A DNA stretch of 35,064 nt from Lachnospiraceae bacterium. GTDB lineage: Bacteria; Bacillota; Clostridia; Lachnospirales; Lachnospiraceae. The translations under genes and the position numbers were made by a program. Numbering within the stretch: the first letter of the stretch is position 1; each line of letters starts with the position of its first letter. The stretch lies in the NCBI GenBank assembly GCA_016288705.1, contig JAEELB010000276.1:1-35064 (forward strand), given 5' to 3'. The notes beneath the pieces are model-generated. The model searched no databases. It was not told the DNA's origin and was given only the letters and a program-made list of their open reading frames with translations. Below, piece after piece: positions 17,301 to 24,096 of this stretch.

Positions 17301-20300
17301 CCGCGGACGGACTTCTGATAAACGGCAGGATCGATTCCTCGTACGGGCCTTTTGCCTACGCTGCCGAAGGAAAGACCATAAACAAGAAAGCCTCCCCCAC
17401 TCACATCTGTTACCGTGGGAACAATTCCTCCGATATGGGCCTGGTCACCATCTATGATTCGGACTCTGCCGGCATGACCCTGGTGGATTATCCCAAGGTC
17501 TTTGAGCTTGACCGGGAATATGCGGATGAGATGACGGAATGGTGGTATGACTATTACCTGAACGGATCCGGGGGCAATATCGGAAAGAACGGAAGAGAGC
17601 GGTTCCTGGAGAATTACCTTGTGGGATATTCCGAAAACGGAAGGATAAACACCGTTACCAAATTCGATTTTGATTATAATGTTGCAGGCGACAGCGGATC
17701 CTACGGTCCTTGGATAAATGAGGCCTTCTGTGATGAATTCCCTGTGGAAGTGCTGAAGCATATCGATGAAAAGTATGCGGAATGGCAGAAGAACTGGGAT
17801 GAAACGGCAGGTACCATGCCCACAAAGGATGACGTGATGGCTCAGGCTTCGGGGGTCACCTCTCCCGACCCTTATTTCCTGAAACATCCTTACAGCATAG
17901 TGGAAAAGGTCCTCGGGATCCCGTCCACAAACCCCTGGGAGCAGAACGGATCCATCAACGACACGGAGTATTCGCTCATCAAGGAGTGCAGCGAACTCAA
18001 CATACCTGACGCCATCAGCTCCATAGATGTGGCGGAATTCATAGATAATAACAGCGATGTGGGAGGAGGTGACGCCACTGCCTACCTGAACCCCGATACC
18101 TCCATATATACTGATCCGTCATTCCTTTCCAACGGAACGAAGACCCTTTCCTACAAGGATAAGGGAGGAAACACCGTGAGCTACACTCCCGATGAGTGGA
18201 AGATGTACAGAGATATATCCGTGGCATCCACTCTTTCCGCCGACGGAGTGGGACTCACTCCCACAGAGCGTTCAACAGAGATCAACTGGAAAGGCAGGCC
18301 TCCGGTGGATTACAGCTGGCCGTGGCAGGGCAGGAAGAACAGGGATATCCAGCCCGGACTCTTCAGCGGTTACTATGAGGACGCCAGCGACAAAAGCGGC
18401 GATTCACAATACGGAAGAGGAAATGACGACCTGACAAGGATAACCGCGAGAGGACTTAAGTATCTCCCTCCTTACGCCTTTGATTCCTGCGAAAACCTGA
18501 CCACGCTTGAACTGGGTGATCTTACCGAAGTGGGCGACAGCGACGCCCCGAATTACCACAAGGGCTTCGGAGTGTTCAGAGGGTGTTACGACCTGAATAC
18601 GGGCGGCATTTCCCTTGCGGGCAATTCAAACTTCAAGCTTGATGCAAAGCTTAACGCCCTTATGAGCGCGGACGGATCGACCCTGTATGCGGGCGTTCCC
18701 GGTTCGGCGGGAGGGATCGATCTGTCAGGGAACAGCACTATCAAGGCCATCATGGAGGGGGCTTATGAGGACTGTCCCAATGTGAACAGCGTTAACCTGT
18801 CAAAGACAAACATTACCACGATCCCTGCCTTTGCATTTTCGGACTGCCCGAACCTGGGCCGCTTTACCCAGGGCAAGAGCAAGGATGTCAAGTTCCCCTC
18901 AGGCCTCAACAGGGTTCTGAACTACGCATTCAACGGGGACTTCGGCGTGAGCTTCTACGTGCCCAGCAACACCACCAGATTCGATGATTATTCCATCGAG
19001 GGCGGTCTTACAAATAAGGATTATAAGCCCGCTCATAACTGGTTCGTGCTCCCGGATACCTATCTGAAGGTGGCGGACGACGGCGTTACGGTGACGGGGG
19101 CAGACTTTGACAATTCATCCCCCGCATCCTACGCCTGGAACGACCTTATCGACTCGGAGACGGGAAGACACATAGGCCTCTATCCCAATACCGGAATAAC
19201 CATAACCCTTGAGGATATGGATCCGGAGAAGACCACGGTCCTCGCCGTGATCGCCATCGACCAGGACGACATGCAGATGGACGGCGACGGGAACTGGTTC
19301 TACGACCTGTCCCTGAACCAGGCCCAGGCTCTCGTGAAAGCAGAGATAGACAAGGCTGCCCAGGACGGAAAGGTCAGTCCCGCCATGGTGAAGTACTATG
19401 AAGACCTGAAGAACTATTTTGTCAGGTCGTCCGTTGACCCCGAGGATGTGGAGAGAGTAGGCGCAGACATTCCCGAACAGGCAGGGGCTCTCGATTCCGA
19501 CAAATGGAATCTGAGGCTCTACGGCGACACCATACTGAAGGGGATCGAGAAGGAGGATTACCGCACCGTTTATATCCAATTCACCGGGGCCAAGAGCGGC
19601 GCTATCATCAACTTCAATATGAACGTGAAGCTGGGGCGGAAGCCTACCCTGACCGAACTTATAAAGGAATATGATGCGGCCAACGGTACCGATTACTTTT
19701 CCGAGATCCCCGAAGGAGCGGAGTGGACTCTGACTTACAGCCCCGTTTCCGCCGAGCCCCAGCCCAAATCGGATAACCGTGAGAAGGAACCCATCAACAT
19801 AAGCAAGAGGATCGAGATAGACGCAACCGAAGAGGGCAGCAGCATGACCTTCTTCATCGGAGGTTCGACGGATGCCTACGAGGTCACCTTCTCGGACGGC
19901 ACCGGGAACAACACCACAGGCTATCCCTTCAAGCACACCTATCAGAAGTCCGGGACCATCATACCTTCAAACGAGGTGCAGTTCCTGGGTTATCAGGTGC
20001 CTGCGGGGACAAAGTCCTGGCACGCGTCCACCACAGGGAAGTATTATTCCCTGACGGCGCAGATCATCATTGTAAACGGCATGACCATTACGGCTTCGAC
20101 CCATGAACCCAACAGTGAGGGAGACGATCCCGAGCCTACGCCGCCCACGCCTGAATCCGACCACTATACCATCATCTTCAGGACCTACGACATGCAGGCG
20201 GTGCTCAGGACCGTAACGAAGCCCAAGCCCAAGGACGGATCTTCGGTCACGCTGTCAAATAACGATCTGGCGTTCTATTACAACTCCAGCGGGACGGCCA

Positions 20301-21448
20301 AGTATTATCCCCGCTACATCGTGTACGAGCCGGATCAGGATTCCGGAAAGTACTTCACCGCAGCAGGCTCCCCCGGAGCGCCGGTATACGAGGTCATTGA
20401 CGACACAAAGATACTCTGCTATCTGAAGGAAGGCAAGGATTCATCCGGCAGCAAGAAGTCTTCCTCCAGCGGGAGCACTGTAAAGAAGTACAAGGTCACC
20501 GTAAATAAGGGCACTGTGGACGGCTCCAAGAGCACTGCGGAATATGAGAGCGGAAAGACGGTCACCATCATAGCCAACGCGCCCGAGACCGGGATGGCGT
20601 TCCAGAAGTGGCAGGTGGATTCCGGGGATATCAAGCTTGCCAATGAGACCTCGGCTTCGACCACGTTCACCATGCCTTCATCGGATGTGACTGTTACTGC
20701 GGTCTACACCAGTTCCATCAATGCCAACAGGAACGCAGTGACTCCCGCGGCTGTACCCACAGGCGGTTCGACAGGGGGCGGCTCGACCGGCGGAGGCTCC
20801 AGAGGTCCCGCGGCGACTCCTACCTCCATGGTCACGCCCGTGAACCCCAACGTGAACACGGCCCAGGTCATCGTATCCAAGCCCGGCATAGACAATGTAG
20901 GCCTGGCCTCCGCCGTGGTGCATGGCACGGATCAGAGCATAATAGTCAGGGTGAGCCAGACCAACGAAGCCACCTTTGCCGCGGAGAACGCACTTAAATG
21001 GAAATACGGGGATGACTGCCTGGATTCAGGGCGCATTGTGGACTGGCCCTTCGACCTGTCCCTGTATGATGCCAGCGGAGAGCATAAACTGGAAAACACC
21101 GACGGCATCACGGTTGACCTGACCCTCCCTCTGCCCAACGATCTGAAGCAGTATGGCGGTAACAACATGGCAGGCGCCGTGGCTCCCGCAGACGGGACCC
21201 TTGAGACCCTGGGGACCAAGTTCAATTCCGTAAACGGTACGCCTGTTGTGACCTTTACGGCAATGCACTTCTCACCCTATGTGCTCTACGCCGATACCCA
21301 GAACCTGGACGCCAGGCTTATGGACGTGACTCCCCAGACCGGAGATCCACTGAGCCTTAAATGGATCCTGGTCATAGGACTGGGCGCGGCATCCGCCTTC
21401 CTCTTCCTCAAGAAAGAGAAGGCGCCGGCAGGCGCGGCAGCAGCCTGA
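14369..21448 (+). CDS. Giant BspA-like leucine-rich-repeat surface protein with TPQTGD sorting signal
   Basis: The product is 2359 residues, start ATG with GGAGG 8 bases upstream. Order: a basic, Gly/Ser/Arg-rich tail (1-200) with an amphipathic charged helix near 17-50; a hydrophobic segment (about 203-222) ending SLRAAGG, acting as signal peptide or anchor; BspA-type leucine-rich repeats (IGDYAF, IGAGAF, LPPYAFDSCENL, IPAFAFSDCPNL patterns) around 557-710, 930-980 and 1355-1540, separated by Tyr/Ser/Gly-rich regions I do not recognise; an extracellular repeat domain (about 2040-2114, YKVTVNKGTV...FTMPSSDVTVTAVY) like those seen beside InlB-type repeats; a Gly/Ser/Thr linker; a terminal domain; then TPQTGD (2321-2326), a membrane helix and KKEK. 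It is probably exported and sortase-linked to the wall as an adhesin or host/matrix-binding protein. The 200-residue tail before the export signal is far longer than normal. It is followed after 13 bases by the next gene. Confidence 0.85.
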   Translation: MSGTNGNGSGGNGYGRLSDEEKLKLLHDRREDQRRKEEAARRAAAARRRIESSARGRAAVDTESEYSSGRTRSGSGQSARDVRGSVSYGSGTGSGGRGSYAGRGASDRGYSRNTSGHRYPEHRGLREEEDISEAFDAASDTSTISAGRGRRGDRKASARAEKVSGSGGNGKPQKAGSTRRVFSNIKNPFSKMPLKIRRTIRLSTAGVLAVSAIVVAAIPGNSLRAAGGEAEYTEYSLAGDYPYKVEDDRTTSGTPVYGEDGNEEKDSSYSAGTYYKKVNDAALSLYHQDRNKSDVHQSYKIDAENKMSYNFDYYVASGIGGVICDYNSSKVRGEVTVDSSNFPTQFIDSDFDNSLSANYVTDAIIQSNKTYLFNYDVWVLSNRPTAETVFQNVPTDSTVSANFVQRYYNETFRTLVGYYSAYDDAASIDPTVPKSAYQADSFIEVSAQSLSSADCRNNWYLDFYLGYEKKTPIKYGSGLTMKEVEKTPKGSSSYKTVNVLYSPKSTGMNVSDQTLLSPNGGVVLGGYKTDYLNDYYESYEGVPTYGFVYDNSEGTNIVAIGDYAFYNTSGIDKLHLVGFEYIGDYAFANSSVLQEVDLKDVKRLGNAAFRNCTRLVKADPGSISLLTMVGAEAFYGTNISGFTFVDSLDSLGAGSFARLINGGFKTVDFTLKKKENFEIGDYAFYDDYGIGSVLFEETSPVNWSIGDCAFAINRSEADPERVTAPDSPMAIDFPPKVDFREWILAGRQNLTEALMPENYGTSATRLPVSTFIDCTNLGRVLFPQGTGYICLNPYTFYDVENPLFYVEGPEFSSGTKPAMQREDMWMAEDHNGNSIPYKMLGSDVYEALSIENDNLVLQFDRGEADATLSLVFQRTSHSSQKSGVPHIAPSGSDPDMTLAIPSSVASYPIVRIGDGTKCVIDTSMLSLTNKVTKVKVPSSVGEIGAGAFKGTDYVNQIDFAKREGNVAVGDEAFFIGDAADGLLINGRIDSSYGPFAYAAEGKTINKKASPTHICYRGNNSSDMGLVTIYDSDSAGMTLVDYPKVFELDREYADEMTEWWYDYYLNGSGGNIGKNGRERFLENYLVGYSENGRINTVTKFDFDYNVAGDSGSYGPWINEAFCDEFPVEVLKHIDEKYAEWQKNWDETAGTMPTKDDVMAQASGVTSPDPYFLKHPYSIVEKVLGIPSTNPWEQNGSINDTEYSLIKECSELNIPDAISSIDVAEFIDNNSDVGGGDATAYLNPDTSIYTDPSFLSNGTKTLSYKDKGGNTVSYTPDEWKMYRDISVASTLSADGVGLTPTERSTEINWKGRPPVDYSWPWQGRKNRDIQPGLFSGYYEDASDKSGDSQYGRGNDDLTRITARGLKYLPPYAFDSCENLTTLELGDLTEVGDSDAPNYHKGFGVFRGCYDLNTGGISLAGNSNFKLDAKLNALMSADGSTLYAGVPGSAGGIDLSGNSTIKAIMEGAYEDCPNVNSVNLSKTNITTIPAFAFSDCPNLGRFTQGKSKDVKFPSGLNRVLNYAFNGDFGVSFYVPSNTTRFDDYSIEGGLTNKDYKPAHNWFVLPDTYLKVADDGVTVTGADFDNSSPASYAWNDLIDSETGRHIGLYPNTGITITLEDMDPEKTTVLAVIAIDQDDMQMDGDGNWFYDLSLNQAQALVKAEIDKAAQDGKVSPAMVKYYEDLKNYFVRSSVDPEDVERVGADIPEQAGALDSDKWNLRLYGDTILKGIEKEDYRTVYIQFTGAKSGAIINFNMNVKLGRKPTLTELIKEYDAANGTDYFSEIPEGAEWTLTYSPVSAEPQPKSDNREKEPINISKRIEIDATEEGSSMTFFIGGSTDAYEVTFSDGTGNNTTGYPFKHTYQKSGTIIPSNEVQFLGYQVPAGTKSWHASTTGKYYSLTAQIIIVNGMTITASTHEPNSEGDDPEPTPPTPESDHYTIIFRTYDMQAVLRTVTKPKPKDGSSVTLSNNDLAFYYNSSGTAKYYPRYIVYEPDQDSGKYFTAAGSPGAPVYEVIDDTKILCYLKEGKDSSGSKKSSSSGSTVKKYKVTVNKGTVDGSKSTAEYESGKTVTIIANAPETGMAFQKWQVDSGDIKLANETSASTTFTMPSSDVTVTAVYTSSINANRNAVTPAAVPTGGSTGGGSTGGGSRGPAATPTSMVTPVNPNVNTAQVIVSKPGIDNVGLASAVVHGTDQSIIVRVSQTNEATFAAENALKWKYGDDCLDSGRIVDWPFDLSLYDASGEHKLENTDGITVDLTLPLPNDLKQYGGNNMAGAVAPADGTLETLGTKFNSVNGTPVVTFTAMHFSPYVLYADTQNLDARLMDVTPQTGDPLSLKWILVIGLGAASAFLFLKKEKAPAGAAAA

Positions 21449-21461
21449 GGAGACAGTTAAA

Positions 21462-22055
21462 ATGGCAGAAGACAATCTCTCCGCCTTTGGATACACCTTC
21501 GGATCCCTCAGGGATGCGGATCTTGCCCGGGAAGAAAAGGAAAAGATCACTACGATCCAGAAGAGCCTGGGAAAGTACAATCTTTCCCAGCTCATGGATC
21601 TCTATTCCCGCACGAACAACGGCAGGATCTTCAGGACCCCCGTGGGCCTCGAGTATCTCAAGGGCTTCAGAAACTACATCCTGAAGAACGGAGCTTCCGA
21701 AGAGGATGTTCCTCCCGTGGTCACTTATGTGACATACTCTTCCGAAGCTGCCGCTGAACAGAAGAAACTGGTCAGGGATGCAAAAGCCCTCCAGGCTGTT
21801 CCTGCGGAGCTGAAGAGGGCCAGAAACTCATTTTCCGTATCGGTGGTATTCAATGTGATACTCCTTTTGATGGTGGCTGCGATGTTTTACATAGCCCTTC
21901 ATTCCGATAACCCCAATATCCTGAATTACAAAGAAAACCTGGTGAATCAGTATTCCGAGTGGGAAGAGGAACTCAACGAAAGAGAGAGCGCCGTCCGGGA
22001 AAAGGAGAGAGCCCTCGGAATGGAGCAGGCCGGAATGCAGGCGGACGGAGACTGA
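21462..22055 (+). CDS. Single-pass membrane protein with C-terminal coiled coil, function unknown
   Basis: The product is 197 residues, start ATG after GAGGAG. A soluble N-terminal half (1-120) with charged helices precedes one membrane helix at about 126-147 (SVVFNVILLLMVAAMFYIAL). The region 155-190 is a strongly charged heptad-like helix (QYSEWEEELNERESAVREKE), probably a coiled coil. With no signal peptide, the topology is likely N-in/C-out, placing the coiled coil outside; the reverse cannot be excluded. I do not recognise the family. It lies between the giant surface protein (13 bases upstream) and a response regulator (2 bases downstream), probably on one transcript. It could assist export or assembly of the giant protein or sense its state, but this is inference from position. 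Confidence 0.7.
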   Translation: MAEDNLSAFGYTFGSLRDADLAREEKEKITTIQKSLGKYNLSQLMDLYSRTNNGRIFRTPVGLEYLKGFRNYILKNGASEEDVPPVVTYVTYSSEAAAEQKKLVRDAKALQAVPAELKRARNSFSVSVVFNVILLLMVAAMFYIALHSDNPNILNYKENLVNQYSEWEEELNERESAVREKERALGMEQAGMQADGD

Positions 22056-22057
22056 CT

Positions 22058-22732
22058 ATGGAGAAGATCAAGATACTGGTCGTAGACGATGAACCCCGTA
22101 TGAGGAAGCTTGTAAATGATTTCCTCACAAGGGACGGTTTTTTCGTGCTTGAAGCGGAAGACGGTCAAAAGGCCGTGGACATCTTCTTTTCCGAAAAGGA
22201 CATAGCTCTTATCATCCTGGATGTGATGATGCCTAAGATGGACGGTTTTCAGACCCTTAAAGAGATCCGTCAGTACTCCCAGGTCCCTGTCATCATGCTC
22301 ACTGCCAGGGGTGACGAGAGGGATGAACTCATGGGGTTTGACAGCGGAGCCGATGAGTATATTTCAAAGCCCTTCAGCCCCAAGATCCTGGTGGCGAGGG
22401 TAGAGGCCATTCTCAAGAGGAGCGGCAGCCTTTCAGAGGAGGACATACTTGAAGCCGGCGGAGTCAGGATAGACCGCGCCGCCCACAGCGTCCTGATAGA
22501 CGGTGAGCCTGTGGATCTGTCATTCAAGGAGTTTGAACTCCTCACTTATTTTCTGGAAAATAAGGGCATAGCCCTGTCCCGTGACAAGATACTGAACCAT
22601 GTCTGGGATTATGATTACTACGGCGACGCCCGCACAATAGACACCCATGTAAAGAAGCTCCGCTCAAAGATGGGGGAGAAGGGGGACCTCATAAAGACCA
22701 TCTGGGGAATGGGCTATAAATTCGAAGCCTGA
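22058..22732 (+). CDS. OmpR/PhoB-type response regulator without an adjacent kinase
   Basis: The product is 224 residues. The start is the ATG at 22058, two bases after the previous stop; upstream in-frame codons lie inside the previous gene. The receiver domain has the acidic pair D10-D11, phospho-acceptor D55 in LIILDVMMPKMDGF, the Thr of MLTARGD and the Lys of YISKPFSP. The winged-helix output domain (about 130-224) has the FKEFELLTYFLENKG and RTIDTHVKKLRSKMG signatures of the OmpR class. It binds DNA, usually as a dimer after phosphorylation. No histidine kinase lies before or after it in the window, which is unusual for this class. Possible targets are the neighbouring surface protein operon and the lipoprotein gene downstream, whose promoter holds a palindrome. 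Confidence 0.92.
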   Translation: MEKIKILVVDDEPRMRKLVNDFLTRDGFFVLEAEDGQKAVDIFFSEKDIALIILDVMMPKMDGFQTLKEIRQYSQVPVIMLTARGDERDELMGFDSGADEYISKPFSPKILVARVEAILKRSGSLSEEDILEAGGVRIDRAAHSVLIDGEPVDLSFKEFELLTYFLENKGIALSRDKILNHVWDYDYYGDARTIDTHVKKLRSKMGEKGDLIKTIWGMGYKFEA

Positions 22733-22792
22733 TACTCTTTGCTGTTTTTACCGGGATCTCGCATTTTTCCATTTGATCGCCCTTCAGTTCTC

Positions 22793-22822
22793 TTGACTTT
22801 ACCACCTTGGTAATGTTTTAAT
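22793..22822 (+). promoter_or_regulatory. Predicted promoter of the lipoprotein gene with an internal palindromic operator
   Basis: TTGACT (22793-22798), an 18-base spacer and TTTAAT (22817-22822). Inside the spacer lies the perfect inverted repeat TTACCA-CCT-TGGTAA (22799-22813), positioned where a bound protein would block or remodel RNA polymerase. Predicted transcription start is near 22829, leaving a leader of about 128 bases. Confidence 0.6.
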
Positions 22823-22905
22823 ATCATTGGTTTTTATTTGCTGCGGTCACGGTTTTGGTCGAAGAGACGACGGATAACGCCTGAGCTGTGATCCGAAGTA
22901 TCGTA

Positions 22906-22934
22906 TATCAGATGACGGAACACGTTGTCTGATA
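22906..22934 (+). promoter_or_regulatory. Leader hairpin before the lipoprotein ribosome site
   Basis: TATCAGATGAC (22906-22916) pairs with GTTGTCTGATA (22924-22934) over 11 positions, two of them G-T wobbles, with a 7-base loop. The GGGAGG ribosome site follows within about ten bases. There is no T-run, so it is not a terminator; it may affect mRNA stability or translation. Confidence 0.4.
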
Positions 22935-22956
22935 AGAAAAACGGGAGGATAATGAG

Positions 22957-23781
22957 ATGAAAAAGAATATCAGACGTATGGCTGCCTGCATGCTCACACT
23001 GATGCTTGGAGCGGTTGCCATGGCAGGATGCGGCGGAAATGAGGAAGCGGCTGCGCCCATGCCGGAGGAAACGGGAGAGTATCTCCTCGACGAGGGATCC
23101 GAAGAGTATGAAGATACTCTGATGTATGCGGAAACCGAAGTGTTTGAGACGTTTGTGGAAGAGCCGGTGGAGACGGCGGAAGTACAGAAGCCCGCAGAAA
23201 AAGCGGCGGATGCCGGCAAACTGAGCAACGACGAGATCGTTGAACTGGCAAAAAAATACAGCGGAGCGCCGGTTGCCGAACTTGATCAGGTGATGGAAAA
23301 CGGAAATCTGTATATTCATCTGTACGAGAAGATGGACGATCACGTGGCGACCGTCGACTGGTATGAGATAGATCCCAAGACTCTTAAAGGTACGAATTTT
23401 GAAGGCGCGGCAATAGATCTTTCGGGGACAGCTTCTTCCGGCAGTGAAGGTGACGAAGGAGAAGGCGTCGCTATTGCGGATGGAGAGTATGTTACCGACG
23501 CCGAATACGAAGGCGAGCTGTCCGCAGACGGAAAGACCATGACCATCACTACGGCGCTTTCCGAATTTGTGAACAGTCCGTCACCCTCATATCCGAAGCA
23601 GACCTATGTCATAAATGTGTCGGATTCCTGCAAGTGCGTGGAAGTGCAGGATGAGACAAGAGAGAGTTCTTTCTTCGACAAAATGGATCTTATCAATGAT
23701 TTCCTCAAAGGAAAGAGCGGACTTCCCATCACTCTGAAATTTAAAAACAATGAACTTGTCGAGATCCTGTTCTCTTCGTGA
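22957..23781 (+). CDS. Secreted lipoprotein of unknown function
   Basis: The product is 274 residues, start ATG after GGGAGG. A lipoprotein signal peptide is clear: MKKNIRRM, a hydrophobic core, then AMAGC with the lipidated cysteine at C25. It is followed by a very acidic, Glu/Ala/Pro-rich spacer (about 28-85) typical of surface lipoproteins, and then by a mixed alpha/beta region (about 90-274) with two segments split by a Ser/Gly/Glu linker near 155-170. I do not recognise a domain. It is acidic overall and should sit on the outer face of the membrane. It is monocistronic: its own promoter and palindrome lie upstream and a strong terminator lies 65 bases downstream. The response regulator just upstream is a candidate controller. 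Confidence 0.8.
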   Translation: MKKNIRRMAACMLTLMLGAVAMAGCGGNEEAAAPMPEETGEYLLDEGSEEYEDTLMYAETEVFETFVEEPVETAEVQKPAEKAADAGKLSNDEIVELAKKYSGAPVAELDQVMENGNLYIHLYEKMDDHVATVDWYEIDPKTLKGTNFEGAAIDLSGTASSGSEGDEGEGVAIADGEYVTDAEYEGELSADGKTMTITTALSEFVNSPSPSYPKQTYVINVSDSCKCVEVQDETRESSFFDKMDLINDFLKGKSGLPITLKFKNNELVEILFSS

Positions 23782-23845
23782 GCCCCGGATCTGATACATC
23801 GTTTTCGGAACATTCTGCAGTGATCTGAAAGAACACAGAGTGAAC

Positions 23846-23888
23846 CAGGGTCAGTCGGGAAACAATCCCCGACTGACCCTGCTTTTTT
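23846..23888 (+). terminator. Strong intrinsic terminator after the lipoprotein gene
   Basis: A perfect 14-bp stem, 23846-23859 with 23868-23881 (CAGGGTCAGTCGGG and its complement), an 8-base loop and then C plus six T residues. This is the clearest intrinsic terminator in the window. The rest of the 315-base gap 23782-24096 holds only this terminator and the next promoter. Confidence 0.93.
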
Positions 23889-23974
23889 CGACTGCTGCAA
23901 CCGCGCAGACCCTACATGGCAAAACGGGGCAGAGTGTTGCGGGAGGGTTTGTTTTCGGGAGACCGGATGATCAT

Positions 23975-24004
23975 TTGCGGCTCAGGGATGATGAATGATA
24001 TAAT
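23975..24004 (+). promoter_or_regulatory. Predicted promoter of the channel-phosphatase operon (extended -10)
   Basis: TTGCGG (23975-23980), an 18-base spacer and perfect TATAAT (23999-24004) preceded by TGA, giving the extended form TGnTATAAT. The -35 is weak, as tolerated with an extended -10. Predicted start is near 24011, an 86-base leader before the GTG start codon. Confidence 0.65.
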
Positions 24005-24096
24005 GGATCCCGCAGGAAGCTTTAAGTGAAACAGCAGTGTGACGAACGCAGACCGGTCCGTGATCCGAAAAAAGACATACGATTGGAGTAGTATCA

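Noticed and set aside
19115..19936. Minus-strand open frame of 273 codons inside the giant gene
   Set aside because: It is a shadow of the high-GC coding strand; no ribosome site and no recognisable domain.
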